Shown here piece by piece: positions 20,356 through 28,394 of a stretch of DNA of 64,000 nt. The notes below the pieces were generated by a model. That model saw only the letters and a program-made list of their open reading frames with translations, did not search any database and was not told where the DNA came from. The stretch spans positions 1-64,000 of the forward strand of contig NZ_AUEC01000012.1 of the NCBI RefSeq assembly GCF_000425785.1, read 5' to 3'. The DNA comes from Pseudomonas taiwanensis DSM 21245. Lineage in GTDB: Bacteria > Pseudomonadota > Gammaproteobacteria > Pseudomonadales > Pseudomonadaceae. Every line of letters starts with the position of its first letter. The first letter of the stretch is position 1. Position numbers and translations under genes: made by a program.

Positions 20356-20695
20356 CATGTCACTCCGGCGGCTTTAGCTGGAGCGGGGGTTGGCAACGCC
20401 AAGACGATTGCTAGCAAAAGCCTGACTCCATTCATGCAATGAGAATGGCGTCACATTAATGGCTAAAGGATATTGCGAACATCAGGTTGCACCCGATTGC
20501 TGCTAAGGGTTTCCCTGATACTGGGTAGGGGTGGCGACGAAGAAGGTGGGGTTGCGATGATCGCAGTAAAGCATGATGGTAAAGTGATATCAATCGCTGG
20601 CAAGGCTTTTTCCTGCGGGGGTCAAGCTGCGCATAAAAATGCCGATACAGGATGGATCAACTCACTTTTCCCACACGAGCCTGGGGGCTTTTCCA
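20356..20695. other. Divergent region HPt-like gene/cheV
   Basis: This 340-bp region is relatively AT-rich. Its one clear signal is the FliA-type promoter at 20622-20648 serving cheV. The ribosome site GGAG of the HPt-like gene lies at about 20363-20366. No additional gene is supported. Confidence 0.5.
20622..20648 (+). promoter_or_regulatory. Sigma-28 (FliA) promoter of cheV
   Basis: TCAAGCTG, 11 bp, then GCCGATAC matches the FliA consensus (TAAAG/TCAAG-type -35 and GCCGATA-type -10) with correct spacing. The predicted start of transcription lies about 40 nt before the cheV ATG. This ties cheV to the class of flagellar and chemotaxis genes expressed after hook completion. Confidence 0.75.
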
Positions 20696-21631
20696 ATGGC
20701 TGGCATTCTCGACACGGTAGACCAACGAACGCAATTGGTGGGTGAAAACCGCCTGGAAATTCTGATGTTCCGCCTGGCAGGTCGCCAGCTGTTCGCGATC
20801 AACGTGTTCAAGGTGCAGGAAGTGCTGCAGCTGCCCAAGCTGACCTTGATGCCGCAGCGTCATGCATTCGTCTGCGGCGTGGTGAACCTGCGCGGGCAGA
20901 CCCTGCCAGTGATCGACCTGTCCCAGGCGATCGGCATGCGCCCGCTGCAGCCGGGCCCGGACAGCACCATCATCGTCACCGAGTACAATCGCTCGGTGCA
21001 AGCCTTCCTGGTGGGCGGAGTCGATCGCATCGTCAACATGAACTGGGAAGCCATCATGCCGCCGCCTTCCAGCGCTGGCCGTCAGCATTACCTGACCGCC
21101 ATTACCAAGGTCGATGACAAGTTGGTGGAAGTGATCGACGTGGAAAAGGTCCTGGCCGAGATCGTTCCCTACAACGCCAGGGTTTCCGGCGACAAGCTCG
21201 CCGACCCGGTGCTGTCGCGTGCTCGCGGGCGAGAAGTGTTGCTGGTGGATGACTCCAGCGTAGCCCTGGCGCAGTTGCGCGACACCCTGTCCCAGCTTGG
21301 CGTCAAGCTGCATGTGGCCAGCGACGGCCTCAAAGCACTGCGCATGCTCAAGGGGTGGGCCGATGCTGGCGAAGATGTCTGCGAGAAATTGCTGATGGTG
21401 TTCACTGACGCCGAGATGCCGGAAATGGATGGTTACCGGCTGACCACCGAGATTCGCGGCGATGCGCGCCTGCGCAAGCTCTATGTGGTGCTGCACACGT
21501 CGCTGTCGGGCAGCTTCAACGAGTCCATGGTCAAGAAGGTCGGTTGCGACAATTTCCTCTCCAAGTTCCAGCCTGATCGTCTGGTCGATGTGGTGAAGCA
21601 GCGTCTGTTGCTGGATACCGCCAGCGCCTGA
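20696..21631 (+). CDS. cheV: Chemotaxis coupling protein CheV
   Basis: CheV is a CheW-receiver fusion that couples receptors to CheA and can be phosphorylated to tune adaptation. The 311-residue protein has an N-terminal CheW domain (EILMFRLAGRQLFAINVFKV, then VVNLRGQTLPVIDL and IITVTEYNRSVQAFLVG-like strands, about residues 20-160). Its C-terminal receiver begins EVLLVDDSSVALAQL and has the phosphoacceptor Asp at 238 in MVFTDAEMPEMDGYRL. I chose the ATG at 20696 (MAGILDTVDQRTQ), which follows a G-rich ribosome site; an ATG at 20639 lies upstream of the predicted transcript start and is excluded. The FliA promoter gives good regulatory evidence. Confidence 0.95.
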   Translation: MAGILDTVDQRTQLVGENRLEILMFRLAGRQLFAINVFKVQEVLQLPKLTLMPQRHAFVCGVVNLRGQTLPVIDLSQAIGMRPLQPGPDSTIIVTEYNRSVQAFLVGGVDRIVNMNWEAIMPPPSSAGRQHYLTAITKVDDKLVEVIDVEKVLAEIVPYNARVSGDKLADPVLSRARGREVLLVDDSSVALAQLRDTLSQLGVKLHVASDGLKALRMLKGWADAGEDVCEKLLMVFTDAEMPEMDGYRLTTEIRGDARLRKLYVVLHTSLSGSFNESMVKKVGCDNFLSKFQPDRLVDVVKQRLLLDTASA

Positions 21632-21695
21632 TACCTGCGCTGACCGTGCGCCGGGTATAAGCTAGGCGTTTTCGGAGAGTGCGAGGCTGGCAGGG

Positions 21696-22496
21696 ATGTT
21701 TCTAAGTGAGTTGTATCGATATCCGGTGAAGTCGGGGCAGGCGCAACGCTTGCAGGCTTCGCCGGTGGATCACCTGGGTGTGCTCGGTGATCGTCGCTGG
21801 ATGGTGGTCGAGGAGGAAAACGGCCGCTTTTTGACCCAGCGCGCCTGGCCGCAACTGAGCCAGCTCAAGGCAAGCCATGTTGAAACGGGGCTGCTCTTGG
21901 AAACCCCAGGGCAGCCGTCGCTGCAGGTGAAGATGCCGGAGGCTGACGATGATTTGCGCGGGGTGACGATCTGGCGCGATACCTTGCGGGTGCCCGATGC
22001 GGGCGACGAGGCGGCTGCCTGGTTGTCGCAGATGCTCGCAAAGCCTGTACGTCTGGTGTATTGCCCGCCACAGCGTGCTCGCTACCTGCCCAGCGGTTAT
22101 GGCTTGAACAGCGACCGGGCGGCGTTCCCGGATGGCTTTCCATTCCTGCTGATTGGCCAAGGGTCGTTGGATGAACTCAACCGGCGCATTGGCCGGCCCA
22201 TGGAAATGCTCCGCTTCCGACCGAATCTGGTGGTGCAGGGCAGTGAGCCGTTCGCCGAGGATAACTGGAAGCGCATTCGCATCGGCGAGTTGGAGTTTCG
22301 CCTGCTCAAGCCCAGCGTGCGCTGCATCTTCACCACGCTCGACCCGGTGACCGGAGAGCGCAGCCCGGACCGTGAGCCGTTGACCACGCTCAAGACATTC
22401 CGTGAAAAGGAAGGGGATGTGTTGTTCGGGCAGAACCTGGCGGTGGATGGCCGAGGGGTGCTTGAAGTGGGGATGAGGGTCGAGGTGGTGGAATAG
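21696..22496 (+). CDS. MOSC domain protein (YcbX-like)
   Basis: A 266-residue protein with an N-terminal MOSC beta-barrel domain (MFLSELYRYPVKSGQAQRL, then GDRRWMVVEEENGRFLTQR) and the C-terminal MOSC core (FRPNLVVQGSEPFAEDNWKRI, then VRCIFTTLDPVTG). The Cys in RCIFTTLDP corresponds to the conserved Mo-liganding Cys of this family, as in YcbX and mARC, which reduce N-hydroxylated compounds with molybdenum cofactor. Unlike YcbX no ferredoxin domain is fused, so an external electron donor is needed. It lies 64 nt after cheV without functional link. moaB and moeA for its cofactor are in the same window. Confidence 0.88.
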   Translation: MFLSELYRYPVKSGQAQRLQASPVDHLGVLGDRRWMVVEEENGRFLTQRAWPQLSQLKASHVETGLLLETPGQPSLQVKMPEADDDLRGVTIWRDTLRVPDAGDEAAAWLSQMLAKPVRLVYCPPQRARYLPSGYGLNSDRAAFPDGFPFLLIGQGSLDELNRRIGRPMEMLRFRPNLVVQGSEPFAEDNWKRIRIGELEFRLLKPSVRCIFTTLDPVTGERSPDREPLTTLKTFREKEGDVLFGQNLAVDGRGVLEVGMRVEVVE

Positions 22497-22503
22497 CGGG
22501 AGT

Positions 22504-22579
22504 GCTTGCCGGCCTCATCGCCGGCAAGCCGGCTCTTGCAGGGAGCCTGGCCGTGTACCCCCTGACAACCGACAGGGGG
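22504..22579. repeat. REP-like element plus hairpin between MOSC gene and slt
   Basis: The stem CTTGCCGGC/GCCGGCAAG at 22505-22528 with adjoining CCGGCTCTTGCAGG resembles the P. putida-type REP unit. A second hairpin CCCCCTG/CAGGGGG at 22558-22579 ends just before the slt stop. Together they separate two convergent genes and may terminate both, although neither has a T-run. Confidence 0.55.
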
Positions 22580-22587
22580 AGCATGGC

Positions 22588-24513
22588 TTACATATCGTCG
22601 AAGTACCGCTCATGCCAATCCACCAGCGGTTGCGGCGAATTGAGCTTCTGTCCGTAGATCACCGAATACGACAGCACGTTCTGCACGTACTGGCGAGTTT
22701 CATCGAACGGGATCGATTCCACCCACACATCGAAGCTCAGGTGCTTGGCGCCCTTGAGCCACTGCCGTACCCGTCCGGGCCCGGCGTTGTAGGCCGCCGA
22801 GGCCAACACCCGGTTGCCGTTGAACTGGCTGTGTACCTGGCTCAGGTAGGCTGCGCCCAGCTGGATGTTCTTGTCCGGGTTGAACACTTGCGACGGCGAC
22901 GCCAGCGGGATGCTGAACTTGCGTGCGGTTTCCTTGGCCGTTGCCGGCATCAGCTGCATCAGGCCACTGGCACCCACGCTGGAGCGGGCATCTTCCATGA
23001 AGGCGCTTTCCTGGCGGGTTATGGCGAACACCCAGCTCGAATGCAGGCCGCGTACCTTGGCCTCGCGCACCAGGGTGTCGCGGTGGGCCATGGGGAAACG
23101 GACGTCCAGGTCGTCCCAGTATTGAGCCTGGCTGATGGTGCGAATGGCCGGGAAATACCAGCGCAAGTCATAGGCCAGGCGCGCCTGGGCCACCATCTCG
23201 TCACGTGTGAAGTGGCGGCTGACGTGGTACCACTCGCGGCGCCCTTCGACGATCTGGCCGCGGGCGTGGAATTCCAGGGCGCGTTTGATCCCGGGCGTAT
23301 TACGCACCTTGTTGACCAGTTGCGGGCTCAGCACCAGGGGGCGGTTGTTCAGCTGGTAGGGCGTTTGAGCGCGGTCGGCGGCGAGGAAACCATAGAAATC
23401 CCGCTCGCGTGCCACATTCTTGTAAAGCAAGGGGATCTGCGGGTTGTTCGGCTGGGCCAGTTCCAGCGTGCGGGCTTGCCAGTACTTCCAGCGGCTGCTG
23501 CTGGCCAGGTCCTGGGGCAGGCGCTTGGTCAGCTCGTAGGCATCTTCCCAGCGGCCCAGACGCAACAGCAGACGCAGGCGCCATTCACTGACGGTGTTGT
23601 CGCGCAGTTCCGGGTCGAAACGGGTCATCAGGTCCAGGGCGCGCGGATCATAGCGACGGGCCAGGGTCAGGCCGATTTCCCGGGCGATGGCGACTTTTTC
23701 GTCGCGGGAGAAATGCATGCGCTGGGCGTAATCGTCGAGCAGCGCCATGGCGCGCTCTGGGTCCTGCCTGGCGAGGCGGCGCAAGCCGAGGCTGACCACG
23801 TCGGACATGGCTTCGTTGACCGGGGTGAAGCGCGAAGGTTGGTTCAGCAGTTCGGGTTTCTGTGCCACGTCGACCAGCAGGCGGCCCTGCGGGGCGAGGG
23901 TGGTCAGGGTCTTGACCAGGTTGTTGGCCAGCCCATAGTTGCGGGCTTGGGCGGCAAGCTTGGTGCGATTCCAGCGCTTGGCCTCGGTCAGCTGGCCTTC
24001 GGCTGCCCACATGCCGAACAGGGTGTCGCAGGCCGCAGGTTGCGACTTGCCGACATTCCACAGTTTTTCGGCGCTGGCGAAACCTTCGGCACGCATGCCA
24101 TGGCTCAGTTGGTACTGACCGTTGAGGCAGTCCAGTTCAGTGAAATTGAGCTTGGGGTCGTAGTACTTGGCGAAGGTATTCCATTCGCCACGTTCGGCTA
24201 GCCAACGCAGCCAGCGCAGTTTCATCCAGTTGGCTTGTGGCAGGTCGCCATGCTTGGCCAGGAACCCCTCGATTTCTTCATTGCTGGCGCTTTTCAGGCG
24301 AGCGGTGAGCTCGTCATAGGCCAGGTAAGGCGTCAGCGGGTAGTCGCGCAGGGCCTGGGCGTAACGCAGGTACGGGCCTTTGTCGCCCTTGGCCAAGGCA
24401 CGTTTGGCCTCGTCGTAGTACTGGCGTTGCAGGGAGAGGTCGGTGGCCTGCACCGCTGTGGCGGCAGCGGTGAGCAGCAGGCAGGATGCAATGTGTAACA
24501 GGCGGCTGCGCAT
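22588..24513 (-). CDS. slt: Soluble lytic murein transglycosylase
   Basis: Slt cleaves peptidoglycan glycan strands in the periplasm with formation of 1,6-anhydromuropeptides. The 641-residue precursor starts at the ATG at 24513 with the signal peptide MRSRLLHIASCLLLTAAATA and cleavage near VQA-TDL. A long alpha-superhelical U/L region (about residues 30-450) is followed by the lysozyme-like catalytic domain: FAITRQESAFMEDARSSVGA with catalytic Glu at about 502, GLMQLMPATAKETAR, and ASAAYNAGPGRVRQWL. An upstream in-frame ATG at 24537 would only lengthen the n-region. Its products feed the recycling path that includes NagZ, encoded at 38.4 kb. Confidence 0.95.
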   Translation of the reverse strand: MRSRLLHIASCLLLTAAATAVQATDLSLQRQYYDEAKRALAKGDKGPYLRYAQALRDYPLTPYLAYDELTARLKSASNEEIEGFLAKHGDLPQANWMKLRWLRWLAERGEWNTFAKYYDPKLNFTELDCLNGQYQLSHGMRAEGFASAEKLWNVGKSQPAACDTLFGMWAAEGQLTEAKRWNRTKLAAQARNYGLANNLVKTLTTLAPQGRLLVDVAQKPELLNQPSRFTPVNEAMSDVVSLGLRRLARQDPERAMALLDDYAQRMHFSRDEKVAIAREIGLTLARRYDPRALDLMTRFDPELRDNTVSEWRLRLLLRLGRWEDAYELTKRLPQDLASSSRWKYWQARTLELAQPNNPQIPLLYKNVARERDFYGFLAADRAQTPYQLNNRPLVLSPQLVNKVRNTPGIKRALEFHARGQIVEGRREWYHVSRHFTRDEMVAQARLAYDLRWYFPAIRTISQAQYWDDLDVRFPMAHRDTLVREAKVRGLHSSWVFAITRQESAFMEDARSSVGASGLMQLMPATAKETARKFSIPLASPSQVFNPDKNIQLGAAYLSQVHSQFNGNRVLASAAYNAGPGRVRQWLKGAKHLSFDVWVESIPFDETRQYVQNVLSYSVIYGQKLNSPQPLVDWHERYFDDM

Positions 24514-24733
24514 GATACGTCCGGGCAGTTGAACCATGGGAAAGTGACGGCGATGCCAGCACTGTTGGAATCTATTGCTTAGCTTAGCCGTTTGCCCGCG
24601 ACGGGTGAAAGCGCTGTGCTTGTATCAAGGCGTAAAGTTCGACCGGATGTCGCCAGGCCCTGGCAGGATGGCCAACTTAATGCCGGAAGGGGCCAAGTCA
24701 GGTAGAATGCGCGCCCGCTTTCTGGAGACGAAC

Positions 24734-26662
24734 ATGACCCTGCTCAAATTCAGCGATGTGTCCCTCGCATTCGGCGCCATGCCGCTGCTGGACAAAGTGT
24801 CCTGGCAGATCGCCCGTGGCGAGCGGGTGTGCATCATCGGCCGCAACGGCACCGGCAAGTCGAGCATGCTGCGCCTGGTAAAGGGTGAGCAGAAGGGCGA
24901 TGACGGCGAAATCTGGCGTGCCCCCGGCCTGAAGATTGGTGAGCTGCCTCAGGAGCTGCCCGTAGCCGACGAGCGCAGCGTGTTCGACGTGGTGGCCGAA
25001 GGCCTTGATGGCGTGGGCGCGTTGCTGGCCGAATATCATCACCTGAGCCAGAACATTCAGGGTGATGAAGATCTGGAAAAACTCATGCATGTCCAGCACG
25101 AACTGGAGGCGCGCGATGGCTGGCGCCTGCAGCAGGTGGTGGAAAGCACCCTGAGCCGCCTGCAATTGCCGGCCGACAAGACCCTGGCCGAGCTGTCAGG
25201 CGGCTGGCGCCGTCGTGTGCTGCTGGCCCAGGCGTTGGTGTCCGAGCCCGACCTGCTGTTGCTGGACGAGCCGACCAACCACCTGGACATCGGCGCCATC
25301 GCCTGGCTCGAAGAAGCCCTGAGCGGCTTCAACGGTGCCGTGTTGTTCATTACCCACGACCGTTCGTTCCTGCAGAACCTGGCGACGCGCATCCTCGAGC
25401 TCGACCGTGGCGGCCTGATTGACTGGAATGGCGATTACGCCAGCTTCCTGGTGCACAAAGAAGCGGCCCTGGCCGCGGAAGAGACCGCCAACGCGCTGTT
25501 CGACAAGCGTCTGGCCCAGGAAGAGGTATGGATTCGCCAGGGCATCAAGGCCCGTCGTACCCGCAACGAAGGCCGTGTGCGTGCGCTCAAGGCATTGCGT
25601 GTGGAACGTAGTGAGCGCCGCGAGCGTCAGGGCAAGGCCAACATCCAGATCGAGGCGGCGGAGAAGTCCGGCAAGCAGGTCATGGTGCTGGAGAATGTCA
25701 GCTTCGCGCACCCTGACGGGCCGATGCTGGTGAAGGACTTCTCGATGGTCCTGCAGCGCGAAGACCGTATTGGCCTGTTGGGCGCCAACGGTACAGGCAA
25801 GACCACGCTGCTGAAGCTGATGCTCGGCGATCTTGAGCCGACCTCCGGCAAGGTAGAGCGTGGCACCAAGCTCGAAGTGGCCTATTTCGACCAGATGCGC
25901 CACCAGCTCGACCTGGAAAAGACCGTGATCGACAACCTGGCCGAAGGCCGGGACTTCATCGACATCGACGGGCAGAGCCGCCATGTGCTGAGCTACCTGG
26001 GCGACTTCCTGTTCAGCCCGCAGCGCGCGCGTACCCCGGTCAAGGCGCTGTCCGGCGGCGAGCGTGCGCGACTGCTGCTGGCCAAGCTGTTCAGCAAGCC
26101 TGCCAACCTGTTGGTCCTCGACGAGCCGACCAACGACCTGGATGTCGAGACGCTGGAGCTGCTGGAGGAAGTACTGTCCAACTACAAGGGCACGGTACTG
26201 ATGGTCAGCCACGACCGGGCTTTCCTCGACAACGTGGTGACCAGCACCCTGGTGTTCGAGGGGGAGGGCAAGGTCCGCGAGTACGTCGGTGGCTATGAAG
26301 ACTGGATTCGCCAGGGTGGCTCGCCGAAGTTGCTGGGTGTGACCGAAAGCAAGGGCGGCAAGTCGGAGCTCAACAGCGCGGTGGTGGAAAAGCCTGTCGT
26401 CGAGGCGGCGCCGGCCCCTGCAGCCGCGGCCGTTGATGCGTCGAAGAAAAAGCTCAGCTACAAGTTGCAGCGCGAGCTGGAGGCGTTGCCGGGGCAGATC
26501 GACGAGCTGGAGCAGCGCATGGCGGTGGTTCAGGAAGAGGTCAATGCACCTGGCTTCTACCAGCGCCCTATCGGTGAAACCTCGGCTGTGCTGGCGAAGC
26601 TGGAGAAGCTGCAGGCTGAGCTGGATACCTTGGTAGAGCGCTGGGCCGAGCTGGAAGGTTGA
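24734..26662 (+). CDS. uup: ABC-F ATPase Uup
   Basis: A soluble tandem ABC ATPase of the ABC-F family, 642 residues, acting on ribosomes; E. coli Uup also affects transposon excision and ribosome assembly. Two ATPase cassettes are visible: GRNGTGKSS near residue 35 with LSGGWRRR and LLLLDEPTNHLDI, and GANGTGKTT near residue 350 with LSGGERARLL and LLVLDEPTNDLDV. The linker with many Arg and Lys residues lies between them. The C-terminal coiled-coil (about 560-640, KKLSYKLQRELEALPGQIDEL) is the DNA-binding feature that separates Uup from EttA. Start ATG at 24734 follows GGAGA; a long open stretch upstream is non-coding in character. Confidence 0.94.
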   Translation: MTLLKFSDVSLAFGAMPLLDKVSWQIARGERVCIIGRNGTGKSSMLRLVKGEQKGDDGEIWRAPGLKIGELPQELPVADERSVFDVVAEGLDGVGALLAEYHHLSQNIQGDEDLEKLMHVQHELEARDGWRLQQVVESTLSRLQLPADKTLAELSGGWRRRVLLAQALVSEPDLLLLDEPTNHLDIGAIAWLEEALSGFNGAVLFITHDRSFLQNLATRILELDRGGLIDWNGDYASFLVHKEAALAAEETANALFDKRLAQEEVWIRQGIKARRTRNEGRVRALKALRVERSERRERQGKANIQIEAAEKSGKQVMVLENVSFAHPDGPMLVKDFSMVLQREDRIGLLGANGTGKTTLLKLMLGDLEPTSGKVERGTKLEVAYFDQMRHQLDLEKTVIDNLAEGRDFIDIDGQSRHVLSYLGDFLFSPQRARTPVKALSGGERARLLLAKLFSKPANLLVLDEPTNDLDVETLELLEEVLSNYKGTVLMVSHDRAFLDNVVTSTLVFEGEGKVREYVGGYEDWIRQGGSPKLLGVTESKGGKSELNSAVVEKPVVEAAPAPAAAAVDASKKKLSYKLQRELEALPGQIDELEQRMAVVQEEVNAPGFYQRPIGETSAVLAKLEKLQAELDTLVERWAELEG

Positions 26663-26668
26663 TCCGAC

Positions 26669-26702
26669 GGGCCCTATCGCCGGCACGCCGACGATAGGGC
26701 CC
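26669..26702. terminator. Hairpin between convergent uup and universal stress gene
   Basis: An 11-bp perfect stem GGGCCCTATCG/CGATAGGGCCC encloses a 12-nt GC-rich loop, 6 nt after the uup stop and 12 nt from the stop of the facing gene. No T-run follows on either strand, so it is either a terminator aided by Rho or a 3'-end stabiliser for both mRNAs. Confidence 0.55.
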
Positions 26703-26714
26703 GTGCGGGTTGGA

Positions 26715-27155
26715 TCATTCCTTCTTCTGCAACCGCACCGCCAAGACATCGCAAGGGGCGCCATGCAACACGTCATTGGCGGTAGAGCCCAGCAGCAATG
26801 CCAGCCCGTGGCGGCCATGGCTGCCGACCACGATCAGGTCGCAATGTTGTTCCTTGGCCAACTGGTGGATTTCCTGGCGCGGCTGGCCGTAGGTCAGGTG
26901 CGAATCGCCACGATTGATGTCCGGGTACTTGTTGAACAGTCGGTCCATGCGCTCCTTGGCTTGGTCGAACTGCTGCTGCTGCAGCTGAGACAGGTCCATG
27001 GGCACATCACCGCCGAATGCCATGGCCATCGGCTCGACGATATGCACCAGAGAGACCTTGGCGCCTGTAGGCTCTGCGAGCTTCATGGCGCGCTTGATCA
27101 CCGGGTCGCATTCTTCGGTCAGGTCGACGGCAACCAGAAGATGTTCGTAGGACAT
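26715..27155 (-). CDS. Universal stress protein, UspA family
   Basis: A 146-residue single-domain Usp. It begins MSYEHLLVAVDLTEECDPVI and contains the nucleotide-binding pattern VVGSHGRHGLALLLGSTA followed by CDVLAVR, so it is likely of the ATP-binding subtype. AGGAG lies 9 nt upstream of the ATG at 27155. The protein is cytosolic and probably induced by starvation or oxygen limitation, as for other Usp proteins, but no regulatory box is visible. It converges on uup. The exact client or role is unknown. Confidence 0.92.
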   Translation of the reverse strand: MSYEHLLVAVDLTEECDPVIKRAMKLAEPTGAKVSLVHIVEPMAMAFGGDVPMDLSQLQQQQFDQAKERMDRLFNKYPDINRGDSHLTYGQPRQEIHQLAKEQHCDLIVVGSHGRHGLALLLGSTANDVLHGAPCDVLAVRLQKKE

Positions 27156-27263
27156 GAGCTGTACTCCTGACAATCGCGATATTGGAAGTATGGTCGCTTT
27201 GGGGCAGGTCTTCCGTGAAACTTGAGTAACCCGCTCATTTGCAACGCTTTATGGAATCTAGAT

Positions 27264-27701
27264 ATGACGGTATGGCTGGTGGTGTCAATCCTTGCCCTGA
27301 TTCTCAGTCCGCTTTCCTGGCTGCGTCTTTCACGCAAGCAGGGAGAACAGATGAGTCTGCGCCTGGAGGCTCGGCGCATGGGGCTGGCCATGCAGTTGGC
27401 GCCGCAGCAGTGGCCGCACTGGCTGGAAAAAGAGCCGCCTAGCCCGTGTCCTCAGTACCATCGGGCCCGCCGCAAAGGGCACGAAGATAGCTGGTGCTAC
27501 TGGCAGGTCAGTCCCGGCGTATGGTGGAACCAGTGGCGTGAAGTGTGCGAGGAACCCCGCCTGAACGAGGTGTTCGCGCGTCTGCCTGGGACCGTCTACA
27601 AGGTCGAGGCTGACAAACGCATGATTGCGCTGTACTGGAGCGAGCGCGGTGATAAATCTGTGTTGCAGGATATTGCTCACGCCTTTGAAACCCTCGCTTG
27701 A
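27264..27701 (+). CDS. Conserved hypothetical membrane-anchored protein (145 aa)
   Basis: I do not recognise a named family. The protein begins MTVWLVVSILALILSPLSWL, one hydrophobic helix at about residues 3-21, then a basic stretch SRKQGEQMSLRLEARR. The cytosolic domain of about 110 residues is rich in Trp (PHWLEKEPPSPCPQYHRARR, then WCYWQVSPGVWWNQWREV) and ends in KSVLQDIAHAFETLA. The topology suggests an inner-membrane anchor with a cytosolic domain. Upstream ATG/ATT starts would give a non-conserved N-terminus; the ATG at 27264 follows GGAATCTAGAT, a weak site. It ends 9 nt before a strong hairpin. Probably a pseudomonad-specific gene. Confidence 0.72.
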   Translation: MTVWLVVSILALILSPLSWLRLSRKQGEQMSLRLEARRMGLAMQLAPQQWPHWLEKEPPSPCPQYHRARRKGHEDSWCYWQVSPGVWWNQWREVCEEPRLNEVFARLPGTVYKVEADKRMIALYWSERGDKSVLQDIAHAFETLA

Positions 27702-27710
27702 TCACGCGTT

Positions 27711-27778
27711 AACGACAAAGCGGCAACATGGCAACGCCCCCAGGAGGGTAGGTGCCAGGTTGCCGCTTTGTCGTTTCT
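27711..27778 (+). terminator. Long inverted repeat, probable terminator
   Basis: Arms of 17 perfectly matching bp (AACGACAAAGCGGCAAC at 27711-27727 and its complement at 27759-27775) enclose a 31-nt loop whose ends can extend the stem further. TTT follows the right arm. It begins 10 nt after the stop of the membrane protein gene. The arm length is unusual for a simple terminator. Confidence 0.6.
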
Positions 27779-27946
27779 GCAGTGCAGAAAAGGCCAGGCA
27801 GGCCGGGAATTTCTTGGAGCCACTGGCAGTGTAGAGGGTTATTGAGGGAATGCCTGGATTTTTTTGTGGGATGTGCGCAGGGGCGCGGTAGGTGGCTGGC
27901 GATGATTATTCGGGGCCTGTTCGATCGCCCGCAGCCCGCGCGGCGC

Positions 27947-28040
27947 ATCGCGAGCAAGGCTCGCTCCTACAGATCATCGATTTCCTACCCACAGGAATAA
28001 CTAGCCCGAAACAGACGTGGGGGCGAGCCTTGCTCGCGAT
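27947..28040. repeat. Inverted pair of REP units (BIME-like)
   Basis: A unit ATCGCGAGCAAGGCTCGCTC at 27947-27971 and its inverted copy at 28017-28040 differ at only about three positions. Each unit itself contains the GCGAGC-AAG-GCTCGC hairpin. The arrangement, two inverted units about 45 bp apart, is the typical REP doublet (REPIN) of pseudomonads. Confidence 0.8.
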
Positions 28041-28193
28041 CTACGCTTCACCGAACATCTCAAGGCCAACACCTTCGCCCCCCCTGAATGGTCAATCGCT
28101 GACATGAATGATCAGCGATCACTGTCATCATGTATCGAACCCTGCCGTTGCAAAATGACTGGAAAGTCGCGTTTTCATGGTCTTCGCGAGCAT

Positions 28194-28263
28194 TTGACAA
28201 CGCCGATCTTTTCGGAGAATGTGTGCATACCCAAATCAAACGGGCGTATGAATTGAGCGTTTG
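28194..28263 (+). promoter_or_regulatory. Possible fadBA promoter and PsrA-like half sites
   Basis: TTGACA at 28194-28199 could be a -35; no good -10 follows at 16-18 bp (GAATGT or GAGAAT are poor). CAAACG at 28237-28242 and CGTTTG at 28258-28263 form a dyad of PsrA-like half sites, but they are 15 bp apart rather than the 4 bp seen in the psrA operator of this window. Control of fadBA by PsrA is known in other pseudomonads; this particular site is speculative. Confidence 0.3.
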
Positions 28264-28394
28264 TATGTCACAACGCTCACTCAGAACCCCGACTCGCGCG
28301 CTAACGGGTGTGCCTGGGGCAAGGGCAGCATGGCCAGCTCTGCCGCCAGCGTTCGGTGCGTACAGTTCAGCTTCCATATCGTGGAGATCAGTTG

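Larger units (their letters stand above)
27702..28394. other. 693-bp intergenic region upstream of fadBA
   Basis: This is the longest gene-free stretch in the window. It holds the 27711-27778 inverted repeat, an inverted pair of REP units (27947-28040), a dyad ATCGCTGA/TCAGCGAT at about 28092-28116, and a possible -35 TTGACA at 28194-28199. It also has CAAACG/CGTTTG half sites at 28237-28263 and a roughly 130-nt leader before fadB. Short open frames exist, but none has a ribosome site and family-like sequence together. Confidence 0.5.
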
